A stretch of DNA of 64,000 nucleotides from positions 51,702,621-51,766,620 of the forward strand of contig NW_024609880.1 of NCBI RefSeq assembly GCF_016920785.2. The letters are read 5' to 3'. The DNA comes from Ixodes scapularis. Its lineage: Eukaryota; Arthropoda; Arachnida; Ixodida; Ixodidae. This document shows positions 23,409 through 34,206 of the stretch, piece by piece. Position 1 is the first letter of the stretch. Each line of letters opens with the position of its first letter. The notes beneath the pieces were generated by a model. That model searched no databases, had not been told where the DNA came from, and was given only the letters and a program-made list of their open reading frames with translations. The position numbers were made by a program, and so were the translations under genes.

Positions 23409-25286
23409 GTTCGGTACGTGCTCCATTCACAAAACGTTCCGAGCACATTCGAGAAGATGACGTTGGGAAAAGTTATTTTCGGCTTACGGACGTTGCGTCC
23501 GTAAGCGAGGAAGTTTGAAGACATTGCAGCCGAAATTGCCTTGTCGGATCTTGTGCGCGATGCAGATGTCATACGATAATACTCTGCACTTGCGGTTGTT
23601 ATTGGTGCAGTTTATTACCGAACACCGTTTTACCGATGACCAGGGGATTGTCGTCATTGAATGCGCTAGCTCTCATTAAATCTGGGAATAAACAAAGGCA
23701 CTTAAGACTGCTAACGTGTCGGAATGTGAAAGCATTCCTCTATGTAGCGTATTCCTACAAGCTGCGCATCGCGCTGAGCTCGGCCGTGCAGCCTCTCCTT
23801 AGTTTGCCCGGGAGGGCTCTGCTGGGTCTGCGGCCGGCCGCTCCCTCTTACCGGCGGCCTGGCCGCTGCGCCATGGAGAAAGCTTCTCTGTGGGGTGGCG
23901 TTCCTTGGAACTATGCCACGCGCCAGCCAATAGGGTGGCTGCGACAGACTACAGGCTTCTCTCCATAGAACAGGGGAATTTGGGTGCCGCTTGGCGCGGC
24001 TTCAAAAGCTGATAACGCGGCTCGCTCCATGGGACAGTTAATGTGTCCGCATTAAAAAGTGGAGGAAACCGCGAAGAAAACAATCGAACTTAAAGCAACA
24101 CACGTCCCCAGGGCGTTCACCCGGGTTTTCCTCTCGTACCTAACTAAGCTGCAAAGAGGAAAGCACTGTTAGCCCTTTCTCCTTTTGTCTCTCGACCTCT
24201 CTTAGTAAATCGGTTTGTAGACACAGAGGAGGTTTTGGGAAAGGCCATTCAAGGTAAAGCACCCTGAGTAAGTAAGAGCATACGAAAATTAACCAAATTT
24301 AATCGTCTCTCTGGGTCGCCTATAGGAAGATGGTGAGGCAAGTTACAACCATCGCTGACTTGAACGTCTGCGAACACGTCCGTCATCGACCATGACAGGA
24401 TTTTTAGTTTTATATTTATTTCTTTACAAGAACAGAGCTACGCTACACCTTGAAATTTCACCGGGTGAAATGCATCACACAAATGAACATGGGGCGAAAA
24501 GTTGAGTTTTCTTTCAACCTCTCATTTCACAGCACTTTCCCAAGTCAGATCATTAATGATGGTTCGGGTCATAAGTTTTATATCTATGTAAAAAATATAT
24601 GTGGAAGCCATATTCCAGGGAGGAGCACTCAGCTATATGTAAACGCTGCATGTGGCTATTTATTTTTCTGGATATATAAAATTTAGAATTTCGGTCGCAA
24701 AGGTTTTAGAATGGTAATTCACCAGCTGTAATTTTCAAATATAAGTATGCACGTAGTAATACTTTTATATTTATTATATGAACACTTTTGAATAAGAACA
24801 TAGAATATTAAGAATTACAATGAAAGATTTATATGCAAAAAGAAACGTGAAACACGTCAATTAAACACGTTTAAAAGACATTCACAAATTATTTTCCAAC
24901 AATTTCATATATAAACTGCTAAGAAAATATCACAATCGGCATCTTTATATGCTTTTTACGAATGTATAAGAAAATATGCCTAACCAATATTGTAGTCATG
25001 TTATCAGCGCAGAAACCCAGGTGATTTCACTAAATGTGGCAAGATTGTATCTTATCATATTTGAAATGTCCATCTTTTATTTCTATCTAACTCTTCTTAA
25101 TCGTTTGAATTCACTTTAATTAACTTGTGATGACAAAACATTCAGTGACATATTACAGCCAAAAGAGAAAAATTACAACAAACCTTCACTCAAATTGGTC
25201 TAACTTGTCTTCGTTATAGGGCTTTGCCGCACGACGTCTGCTTAAAGATACATTTTGTAGAACCGATAAAGCGATGCTGCTCTCCC
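23409..25286. other. Intergenic; small perfect hairpin, otherwise nothing
   Basis: GCTTACGGACG (23482-23492) and CGTCCGTAAGC (23496-23506) form an 11-bp perfect stem with a TTG loop. The rest is AT-rich with no recognised feature. Confidence 0.5.
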
Positions 25287-25288
25287 TA

Positions 25289-25396
25289 CTGAAAAAAAAA
25301 TTATATGAATTTATTTCTGATATGTTAATTGGACACGTTTTTCATATCAGAACTTATTATTTCATATCAGTTTCATATGCCGCATATCAGTTACAC
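25289..25396 (+). repeat. Partial MITE of the CTGAAAAAAAAATTATATG family
   Basis: Starts at TA-CTGAAAAAAAAATTATATG and runs into CATATCAG-type repeats, then stops abruptly where 480-bp repeat copy B begins. The first 40 bp are nearly identical to the left end of the complete MITE at 25842. Confidence 0.55.
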
Positions 25397-25397
25397 T

Positions 25398-25840
25398 AGG
25401 CTAGGTGGCGCTAGGTACCGCCCAATTCATGTGCTACAAAAAATGTTTTTATTTACTCACGCCACCATGTAGATACATTACTACATTACGCATACCGCTG
25501 AACATATACATTGAACACATACACATACACGGCACAACAACTATGAATACAATTCAGCACACCCTATAACTACTTGTGAGCTCTGCGTTTCCGCCTTTTA
25601 TACAGGTCGTTTTGTAAGTACGGAGTTTTTCGGTGACTACCTAAGCAAGAAATAATATTATCAGCATGTCAGATTTTTTTTAGTAATGTCGTACCTCTGA
25701 GAGTATTTTTAACGGCTCAGGGAATGAATCTCTTAATAAAAAGTAAACACTCGTGCCGTAATTATTTGAAAGCCCGTTAATCAAGCCGCTCCACTGCGGT
25801 TCCAAGCCACGTGTTTGCTTGCCCGCGCGGCAGGTCGTAT
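25398..25840 (+). repeat. 480-bp dispersed repeat, copy B
   Basis: Same orientation and block order as 10715-11200. It is cut on the right by the MITE inserted at the TA at 25840-25841. Confidence 0.65.
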
Positions 25841-25841
25841 A

Positions 25842-26180
25842 CTGAAAAAAAAAATTATATGAATTTATTTCTGATATGTTTATTGAACAGATTTATATCA
25901 GTTGGCATATGTTGCATGTCAGTTCTTATATGTCGCATGTAAGTTTTTGGCTATTTCATATCAGTTTCATATATTGCATATTAGTTTCTGAATGTTTCAT
26001 ATCAGTTTCATATGTCGCATATCAGTTTTTGGAGATTTCATATCAGTTTCATATATTGCATATCAGTTTCATATATTGCATATCAGTTGCATATATTGCA
26101 TATCAGTTTCATATGTCGCTTACCAGTTTTTGGATATTTCACATCAGTTCTTATATAGAATCACATAATATTTTTTTCAG
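25842..26180. mobile_element. MITE with TA junctions and an internal CATATCAG minisatellite
   Basis: The termini CTGAAAAAAAAAATTATATG and (complement) CTGAAAAAAATATTATGTGA are inverted, flanked by TA at 25840-25841 and 26181-26182. The interior is about a dozen 20-24-bp units of the type TTTCATATATTGCATATCAG. A 108-codon open frame across it encodes only the repeat (HISFIYCI) and is an artefact. Confidence 0.65.
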
Positions 26181-26262
26181 TAGGGTCTTTTGTAGGGTGT
26201 AGAAAGTCATCATGTCTCTAGCAAAGTTTTATATTTTACTTCTTGCGTTGGCCACCTCATCA

Positions 26263-26283
26263 CCCCCCCCCCCCCCCCCCCCC
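26263..26283 (+). repeat. C21 homopolymer
   Basis: Uninterrupted C run about 60 bp beyond the donor of the methyltransferase pseudo-exon. Confidence 0.9.
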
Positions 26284-26341
26284 GCTCTTTTTCCCCGGGC
26301 CTTTTGCTCACGAAGAACTCTCGGCGGACGCCTCGTCTCAC

Positions 26342-26877
26342 CTCCACGTATTGTTTCCAATTGTCCATCCTTTCCAGCTTTCTTCACTGTCACTTAGCCA
26401 GTGTTTACGCTTTGAAGAGAAGCAAGCAGTCTCCGCCCCGGTTTCAACAACACAGCGACGTTCTTGAGGGGCATTTTCTCGTTTTTCACCCAGTAAGCAG
26501 AATAATGAATAGGCGTGACCTAACTGATAAGCTTCTTTGTGAAGAGGTTCATGTCGGACCCCAAAATATCCTGCAGGCTGCATGTCGTAGGAGAACTTGA
26601 GATGGTCGAAAGGCTTTTGTGTGAACTTCATCATATACGATGAGACGACAACGGCGACGACCCGTCGGTATGAACTGCACTAGGGAAGGAGGTGACCGCG
26701 CGTGAAGTCTCCCGATCCGCACCACAAGTCCAGGAGCCTTCGCTCCTGGCACACTTGCCCACGACATGTCCCTTGCAGCAACTCCAGAGCGTGGATGTTT
26801 TGATCCCGTCGTGAGCGGATACGCAAAAATCCGGCTAGCTGGGGCTTGATCACAGTGCATTCGAGCCTTGTAGCCAT
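26342..26877 (-). pseudogene. JHAMT-like pseudogene, exon 1 only
   Basis: The - strand keeps an ATG (26877), LLDLWCGSGDFTRGHLLP (SAM motif I with Gly to Trp), then after an indel and a stop the homologue of the VAVDVSxDM and HFxHPKxTYDV stretches, a PLKNVAVLLKPG-like piece, and MDNWKQYVE at the position of MKRWEKYAH. The phase-0 donor GTGAGA (26341-26336) is retained, so it arose by DNA duplication rather than retrocopying. Several stops and shifts make it non-functional. No exon 2 or 3 copy follows on that strand. It lies 1.3 kb beyond gene 2's stop, same strand. Confidence 0.8.
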
Positions 26878-28173
26878 TTTTTTAGATGAACAGACAACGA
26901 CCCTTTGTATACCTTACATAGAAAAGGGAACTGGTTCGTCGAATACGTTTGCGCCTGTGTCGTTTCAGTCAACAGTTATTTGCCAGCTTTGATTCGCTAA
27001 AGCATTATAAAGTTTTATTGAGTTCCACGCTTGTGGTTGCGTCCTGATATTCTAAACACATTATAACAGTTAACAGCTGCTAGTTGAAACGTGGAAAAAG
27101 GCGTCTAAAGACCAGAACTATTTCAAAAATTGAGGCTCATTCCTCATAAAATCCATTCTGGCATTGGGCAAATTTCTATATCAAAAATAAATATGAGGTC
27201 GTTGAGTAATTTTATAAAATTATGACACGCAAAAAAAAATCAGTTCGAAATGTTGCACTAGGCTGCAACTCTAAGAAAATCTAGAGCGTCTACTTTCCAG
27301 CAAATCACTTTTTTCTCCTAAGTGTTTTGCGGGAAAGTAGCATCCGATTGCTCAGAGCGCAGAACCCTGTCAAGTACGAAATTGCTTCTTCTGCTAAAAA
27401 AAGAAAAAATCGATTTTTTTGTGTTTTTTGTTTGGTACAGTACTGGCGATAGAAAAAGCTACCGCGGCATTAATATTTTTGTTTTAGTTTCGATGCTGAA
27501 CAACATCGTAGGTCTTTCCAGCAGTGCGTGACTTTATGCTTACCAAGGGAACAACGCAAGAATCAAAGCAAACAAGTATATAGAATCGTGATTTGTTATG
27601 TCACCAGTTTTATCATTCTAAATCAATTATGTCTAGAGTATGTTTAAAGTTTATTTTACTTTTAGTTATATCACTCTGTTTGGTAGGGTGCGGCCCAGCA
27701 CTTCGCACCGCATGTTTGGACACTGCGCTATTGTTCTGAAGCAATCATTGAAGTCGAATTGAAATATAATGTAACTAGAACTTGGCTGTTGTCGCATCTT
27801 TCATATATACACAGAAATAATAATTGTTTTGAAAAATTATTTGTTTTGCAAGGGCATTTAAAGAGTAATTTGAGCAGTAAAACGACCAGGTATTTCGAAT
27901 GTTTTTTTTTTTTTTTTTATAAGCATCGCAACAGTTATTAATTATGGGATACTTAACCATAAACCTTTGGCAGCCTTTTTGGTTAATAATTCCCGCTGAT
28001 TATGAGGTAGCAAACCGGCTATGACAACACCAGTCTAGATTTTATTGCAAGTATTTCAGACCCTGTGAGCTTTCATGCACTCAATTCTGCTATCTTTCTG
28101 GATCGTAAATCGTAACAGAAAACAAACCAAGGGATACTTATTTTGAACACACCCAACTCGGGCTGTTCATGTA
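26878..28173. other. Interval between pseudogene and gene 2
   Basis: AT-rich; no coding feature recognised. A - strand AATAAA (28046-28041) lies about 130 nt after the gene 2 stop and is its likely poly(A) signal. Confidence 0.5.
28041..28046 (-). terminator. Poly(A) signal of gene 2
   Basis: TTTATT on the + strand, read as AATAAA on the gene strand, about 130 nt downstream of the TAA. Confidence 0.5.
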
Positions 28174-28346
28174 TTACGAAGCCTTGGAAGAAGCGAAAAC
28201 CACAAAAACATCGATCTCGAACGGAGATCCGCCGGCTTCCTTGACGGCCCAGAGTTTTCTTGCCTGCTCCTTCACGTCTTCAAGAAACAGGGGCATTTCT
28301 TCGTCCGTCACCAACGTTGTCATTGGGCTCATGGCCACGTGAGCCC
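28174..28346 (-). CDS. Gene 2 exon 3 (C terminus, stop TAA)
   Basis: Acceptor TTCTTTCTTGGCACAG; 173 nt, as in gene 1. Encodes AHVAMSPMTTLVTDEEMPLF and ends FEIDVFVVFASSKAS. The FExxxFVVFA ending is typical of the JHAMT-like fold. Confidence 0.85.
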
Positions 28347-31300
28347 CTGTGCCAAGAAAGAACAAGGTGATCTGTACTTATAATAATACTTGTAGTATGC
28401 AGCCTGTATAGTACAAGCCTGCCAAACCAGCGAGACAATCAAGACTTGAAGTCAAGGTCACTGTTTTTGTTTATTTTATTACTTTGCGACCGTTTTGTTG
28501 CGGCTATGCTCATAATATTGTTTATTTGTTGTTGTTGTTGTTGTTTTTTAAGGAAGGGGAAGAATACGGACATGCGAACGGATTGATGCGTAACAAAGTG
28601 ACAACGCGGTGCTTTAGTTGCCTATGATTGGGGCTTCTGTTGTACGAACGAAAGTGCAGCTGAAGCACGCTCAAAAGCACAGACTTTTCGCGTGTAGACT
28701 TTCATGCAGCGTGAGGCAATAAGGCGATGGAGCATAGCAAAGCAATAGCCATGCTACTTGAATACAACAACAAATGTAATGAGCAAAATACAGCTCTCAT
28801 TAACCAACACCAAACGAGCTGCCCCTCTGCAAGGGTGGTGTGCATTTGTAATGGTTCCAATTGATTATTTTGACGTATAGGGACGCAAGGGGGGGGGGGG
28901 GGGGGGGGGGGGTGTCATAATTTGGATCAGTATTCAAGCAAGATCCCTTCAGAATCCAATGTTAATGGGACCCAAATTTGAAATATTGGCGTAGCTACGT
29001 GTTTGCTGCATATCGTATTCAGCCGTTTTTAAAGAGACCTTGAAACGACTTTTTTTTACTTTTGCTAACTACTACTTCTCAGAATCACTCCCTAGCGTTA
29101 ATAATTGAATAAACTTCCCTTATTTTTTCTTTCTAAGCAATGGCAGTCGGTAAATAAATTCGAGAAATATGAGCATCTTTTATCCCCTGAACTTGAAGCC
29201 AGAACAGGCGCCAACGTTAATCATATATCCACGCGCTGGGGTCGGCAAAGTAGAAAACGCGCGCCGAGCTCCGGGCATTGTTAGAGTTCGGCTACTCGCA
29301 TCACCGGAGTGGTTGGACACGAGCCACCACCCGAGTGTCCGCCAAGGCATTGATCGACTCGAATTCGGCTCGTGGTTGAACACGAGCCGAAGTCGAGTTG
29401 CTCACGCAACTCTCGTGTCCAATGTATCTTTTGTGGAAACATCGGTTCGAGAGTAAACGAAGTATTTTTGGAAACGGTTCTAGTATTCCCTCCCTCTTCC
29501 TTCTGGCCGAGCAGAGGGGGAAGATGGTTTCTTTGTGTCGACTTCGGGGCAGAAGATAACCCACGTAAGACATGTGCGGTTAGCAAGTACTTTTTGTTTA
29601 CAAATAATAGTTGAGTTAAATCCCAATCAAGCCCCCTAAGACAAGAGACACCCTAAAATCAGTATAAATGTTGTTGGCTGTATTCAGCCAAAGCAATACA
29701 ATCCATAGCAAGTACTAATTTGGCACTCGTTCTCAGCTGTTTTGGGGAATCGTGTGCGCTTTGACCGTCTGTCGCCGAAGATTTAGGCCTTCAACTATGT
29801 TAAACTGAGACGAACGCGAGAGAGCTATTTAGATCTAAACTGGAGCGACTTTGAAGCCTTGAAATACTTGTTTTCCAGCTACAAGTATCGTGCCACGAAC
29901 TAAATCCACTCGGAGCCACGATGTAGCAATACGTTGCCATGTCAACGGTTACTACGTCTCTTTTTGCTTAGGAACGATCTTTAAAATGGGGTGAGCCCTC
30001 CGGTCATTCTTTGTAACTTGAGGGAGATAAAGCAAAGCGAAAACCGGTTGTATCATTCATTGGCAATGGCCTTGGCTAATACTGCAGCGACCATGACGAA
30101 TTCGCTCCGAAGCGAGCGGGAAGGGCGCCGCCATGTTTGTCGACGCAACCATGCCCCAAGCAATTGGGGACCGCACGCTATTTCTCGAATTCTACGTTGG
30201 CCGGCGAGGGCCAACCCAAAACTTCAAACGGAGTTTCAAATCTGCGCATGCGCAGTGGTGAGCCTTTATTTCTTTGGGGCCCCCAAGCTTTGGGGCCCCT
30301 ATTCTAAAACTCTCTAATAACGCTAACGGCATAGGATAGGGACCAGGCCACGTGGCCTCTTGCTCTGACTTCCAAGTTGAGGGAACAAAAAACGCTTATA
30401 TTTCGTAGAAGGGTACATTGTTGGGCTAGTTGCTTCATCCTAGTTAAACACATAAAATAGCGCAAAAAAGACAAGGACAAGAAGTATACAGGACCTGTAT
30501 GCTTCTTGCCCTTGTCTTTTTGTCCTGTATACTTCTTGTTCTTGTCTTTTTTGCACTATTTTATATGTTCAGCTAATATCTTTTTTTTTTTTGCGTTTCC
30601 TATTGCAGGAAAAGAAAAAAATTAAGGCAAGCCTATTCTGTTATTAGCTTTAGGCAGTTATTTTGAGTAGTGTTTAGCGAAAGTACAAAAATCGTTTCAT
30701 GGTTTCTTTAAATCTAATCGCAGCCGACGCTACGTCCCCATCGAGCCAATAAAGCAGCGTCAAAAGTGCATCGTCACTACTCTCAGTGTCGCTGTGGGTT
30801 TGCACTGTTGGTTTGCACTCATCGGCTGAATTAATCACGCCAAAAGGAAAAAGGTCATCGAAGGATCGCGGCGCATTTATTGTGCGTGATCGGTTGTAGT
30901 ATATAGCAAACGCATAAAAGAGACGAGAGCGGCGACGGTGCAATTTCAGTGCCGATTGACTGACTTTTTTCGGATCGTCAGTGGCGATTGGACTTAAAGT
31001 GAAACGGAGTGTATAGTCATTTGCATGGCTTATCACCCGGGCAAAAAATGCTGAGTCACTTTTCTCTGGGCGGACGCGCAGGGTCTGATATACCGCACAG
31101 CAGAGCAACAGCGCATGCTTAGAAGGCGTTCTACAGCCCAGCAGGAGAGGATGGCAGCGCGCAGAAGGCGATTGTTTGCAAAGGTCTATATGGGCACCCT
31201 GCGTCCGCTAGGAGTCGCTACCAATCCCCTAGCGAACAGCGCCGCACGTGGCCACTTTTGAGTCAGCGTAGGGAGAGCGGCAGGGCTTCTCCGCCACTCC

Positions 31301-34172
31301 CGCACTCCCGCGGGTGCGCGTCGCAGTTTTTATCGGTTTGGTTTAGGTTCGGTGCTTTGTCCGTCTCAAACGCTCTCGTGAGAACATTCTAGTCGTCTGC
31401 GAGTCAATGGAACTCACAGAAAAACGGAAGTTGTTTTGAAATCACCATCTCAACTAGCAACAGGCGGGTCTTCACGAACAACAACGACGGTGCCGAGAAG
31501 CGGCTGTATGCTCCGAGCGAGATTAGTTTGATGTCGTTGGTTTGAGCTCAAGGTGGGGAATCCGTTTGCCGGAATGTTACTGGCACAGACGATGAAGAAG
31601 ATAACTCGAAAGGTGAAGAAAGGATGCCGAGACGGTGCACTTGGTACCGGACAGACCTTTGGCGTCGTCAAGTATGTCAAGCCATGCCATTCGATGCAGC
31701 CGGGAAGCGATGAATTATTATGGCTTTAATAGTAATATAATGGTAGAAGAAGGACGTTTGCACCTGTTTTATTTGTTTTATTTCTAATCTGAATACTTTA
31801 ATTTACGTTTCAGTCACCAATAGTGCATCTTAAAGCGAATTAGTACCAGTCGCTCTACATTCGGGGCCAACGGTGGCCCAGCAACTATGTGCGTCGCACG
31901 ACGGGCTTTTGCCTTCATGTGATTTGGATATACAAATATCGCCGCGTATCCCCATGCAGGTGGTGCGTCATGCGGAGCGCTGTGCGGCGCCCAGTTTTAC
32001 CGCTCATGTGTCCCTTGCTGTACCCCAAGCAGGCATGTCGACCTTTGAACACCCACAGGTGTACCACTGCAGTCGAGCTGCTACTGCCGAGGTCGCTTCC
32101 CGATGAGTACGCGCGACGTCGTCGCAAGGGGCGCGCGTATCGGCACTGAGTTAGATCTGCAGGGTGCCTAAAGTCGGCGACAGCTTAAGAAACGAGTGAC
32201 TCCGCGTCTTGCCTCGTGATTGGCTCTTGGGCGTCTCATCGGCTGAGGCCGCAATCGGATTGGCTGCGGAGTGCTCATGGGATGCCCGGGACTACCCGCC
32301 TTTTTTTAAGCTATCAGCCACTGGAGCGAAAGCATCTCCCGCTCGGTTAGGCTTAGTATAGGGACGTCAGGGATGCCAACCGAATGATATCCCGCGCGCT
32401 TGCATTGTCTGTCTCGTTGGATTTCTTTCTCGCTGGCACTCACCTCGGGGAATGACGCGAGGCACTTTTTCAGCCGAACATATAGTCATTTCTTGACCGT
32501 CATCGTCTCAAGTCGTAATTGCATACTCCGGCGACGGCCTTTTATCAACTGTCCAGCGCCTCGGCGGGCTGCTCAATTGACTGTCTCGAGGTGGGGATGG
32601 CCAGAGACGATGTAACGTGCAGGCAACGCGTGGTCCAACGCTTTGCACCACCAGCGTGCCAAACAGTCTTTAAGGTCTCAATTGCACGCGCAGCAAGTGG
32701 TTTGCAAACTGGTTGACCACGTTATACTGTCCTCAAGAATTCAATATTTTTGTCCCTGCTGCTCGTTGATTCCTGGCTCAATAATATGCGTGGGAAAGAT
32801 ACAAAAAGACCTCGATTATGCGATATATCTAACGAAAACTTACGGACGAGGCTTTCGAGATTCGCGTAGTCGCCCGTTCCGTGAACCACTTTGCATCTCG
32901 ACGGCGTGAGGTTAGCCATCTTCAGCAGGTCCTTCATATACGATTCCAGGACGTCGCTGCCTTCCAAGTCTTGGCTCGGGGGAATGAAGTTGTGGCAAAT
33001 CTGAAAGGGCAGCGATGAGCATCGGTGGTATCAGCATCGGGTTTAAACATACTCGAACGGCTGTCAGAATGTTTTAGCACACCTTATACTAATGCAAAAT
33101 GTGCTAACACAGATGACGCCTAGGGCCTGGAGTTCACGAGAAAAGCAACACGCTCGATTGCCACGAAAAACATTTACACTATCGGCGACGAAATGCTTCG
33201 GTAGCGCATTGTTTTGCTTCCTATCCCCGACGACATGACCTAGGTAATTAGTAGCGAGTGATAAGTTCGACGGTGCGTAAAACGTGTTCTTGAAGCCCAG
33301 TCGATCATCCTGTTCCTACATCAACACTGACAGAATTGAGAGTCCAACGTTGCTCTTACTTCCGTCAATAAGAGCCGAAATATTCCTACTCAAGACGTCA
33401 TGGTAAGTGATTGGCCAATCGTGGAAAGCCGACCATAGCGACCCTTCCGGTCGCGTTGCTGACAACGTGAGAGGGCAGGGAGGAGCTTCCATTGTCCCTC
33501 CTCCAGCGCGAGCCTTTCGAAAACACCTCGGCGTCGAGTGCCATATCCTCCTCTATAATCACAAAACCTGGCAGTTCGACGACGGAGCCAGTGCCCGGTC
33601 GCAGATTTGGAGCGCGAGGATCTCATAGCACAGAGCATCATAGAGCCATTTCTCGGGGAATCTGGACGTCAGCGCACAGCTTTTGCAGCGGCGAGGACCC
33701 GAAACACACTTGTTCGCTCGGCAGAAGTGTGTTCCGGCGTCTCGCCGCAGCTTGGAGCCAGTCACGTGGCTCTCCTCTCATCCGTCGTCTGCCGCTCCAC
33801 CTTTTCTATTGCGGCGGCTGCTTCTCGTGCCGATCTGCCAGGCTTTGTCAGTATATAGGAGGCCATGGCTCGACGGAAAAGGCACGAAGCGCGTGCTGGA
33901 GGCCGGGCGTTCCAAAGACACGTCGTTGTCCCTTTTCCCGTCACTATGTGCCCAGAAAGTGAGGGAGAGGAGGAGACAAGAGCGCACGGGGACGTCAGAA
34001 CGCCTTGCTCTGGTTCGAATGATTGGTGAATAGACCTAAAGCTATAGAGGCTGCCTTTGCCTCCACTGCACCCTTGGTTTTGAGACGCCTAGCACGACCA
34101 TGGAGGACCGAGGGACACAAAGTAGGCTCGTACACAGGAAGTCTGTGGTTCCGCTAGACCCACGCACAACAG

Positions 34173-34206
<34 letters not shown>

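Larger units (their letters stand above)
28347..32843 (-). other. Gene 2 intron 2
   Basis: 4497 bp. Holds a G24 run, the TTAA-flanked element (29033-30707) with a nested hairpin insert, and unrecognised DNA at 30.7-32.8 kb. A 144-codon - strand frame (31108-30674) crosses the transposon boundary and is not credible as a gene. Confidence 0.6.

Noticed and set aside
25842..26180. CRISPR-like array
   Set aside because: Units are contiguous and degenerate with no unique spacers; this is a eukaryotic minisatellite.
25876..26202. 108-codon repetitive ORF (HISFIYCI units)
   Set aside because: Translation of the CATATCAG minisatellite inside a MITE.
30674..31108. 144-codon - strand ORF
   Set aside because: Crosses the right terminus of the TTAA element; no family features and no splice support.
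33390..34033. Overlapping ORFs on both strands as genes
   Set aside because: Several frames are open in all directions in a GC-rich stretch, with no conserved motif; likely compositional.
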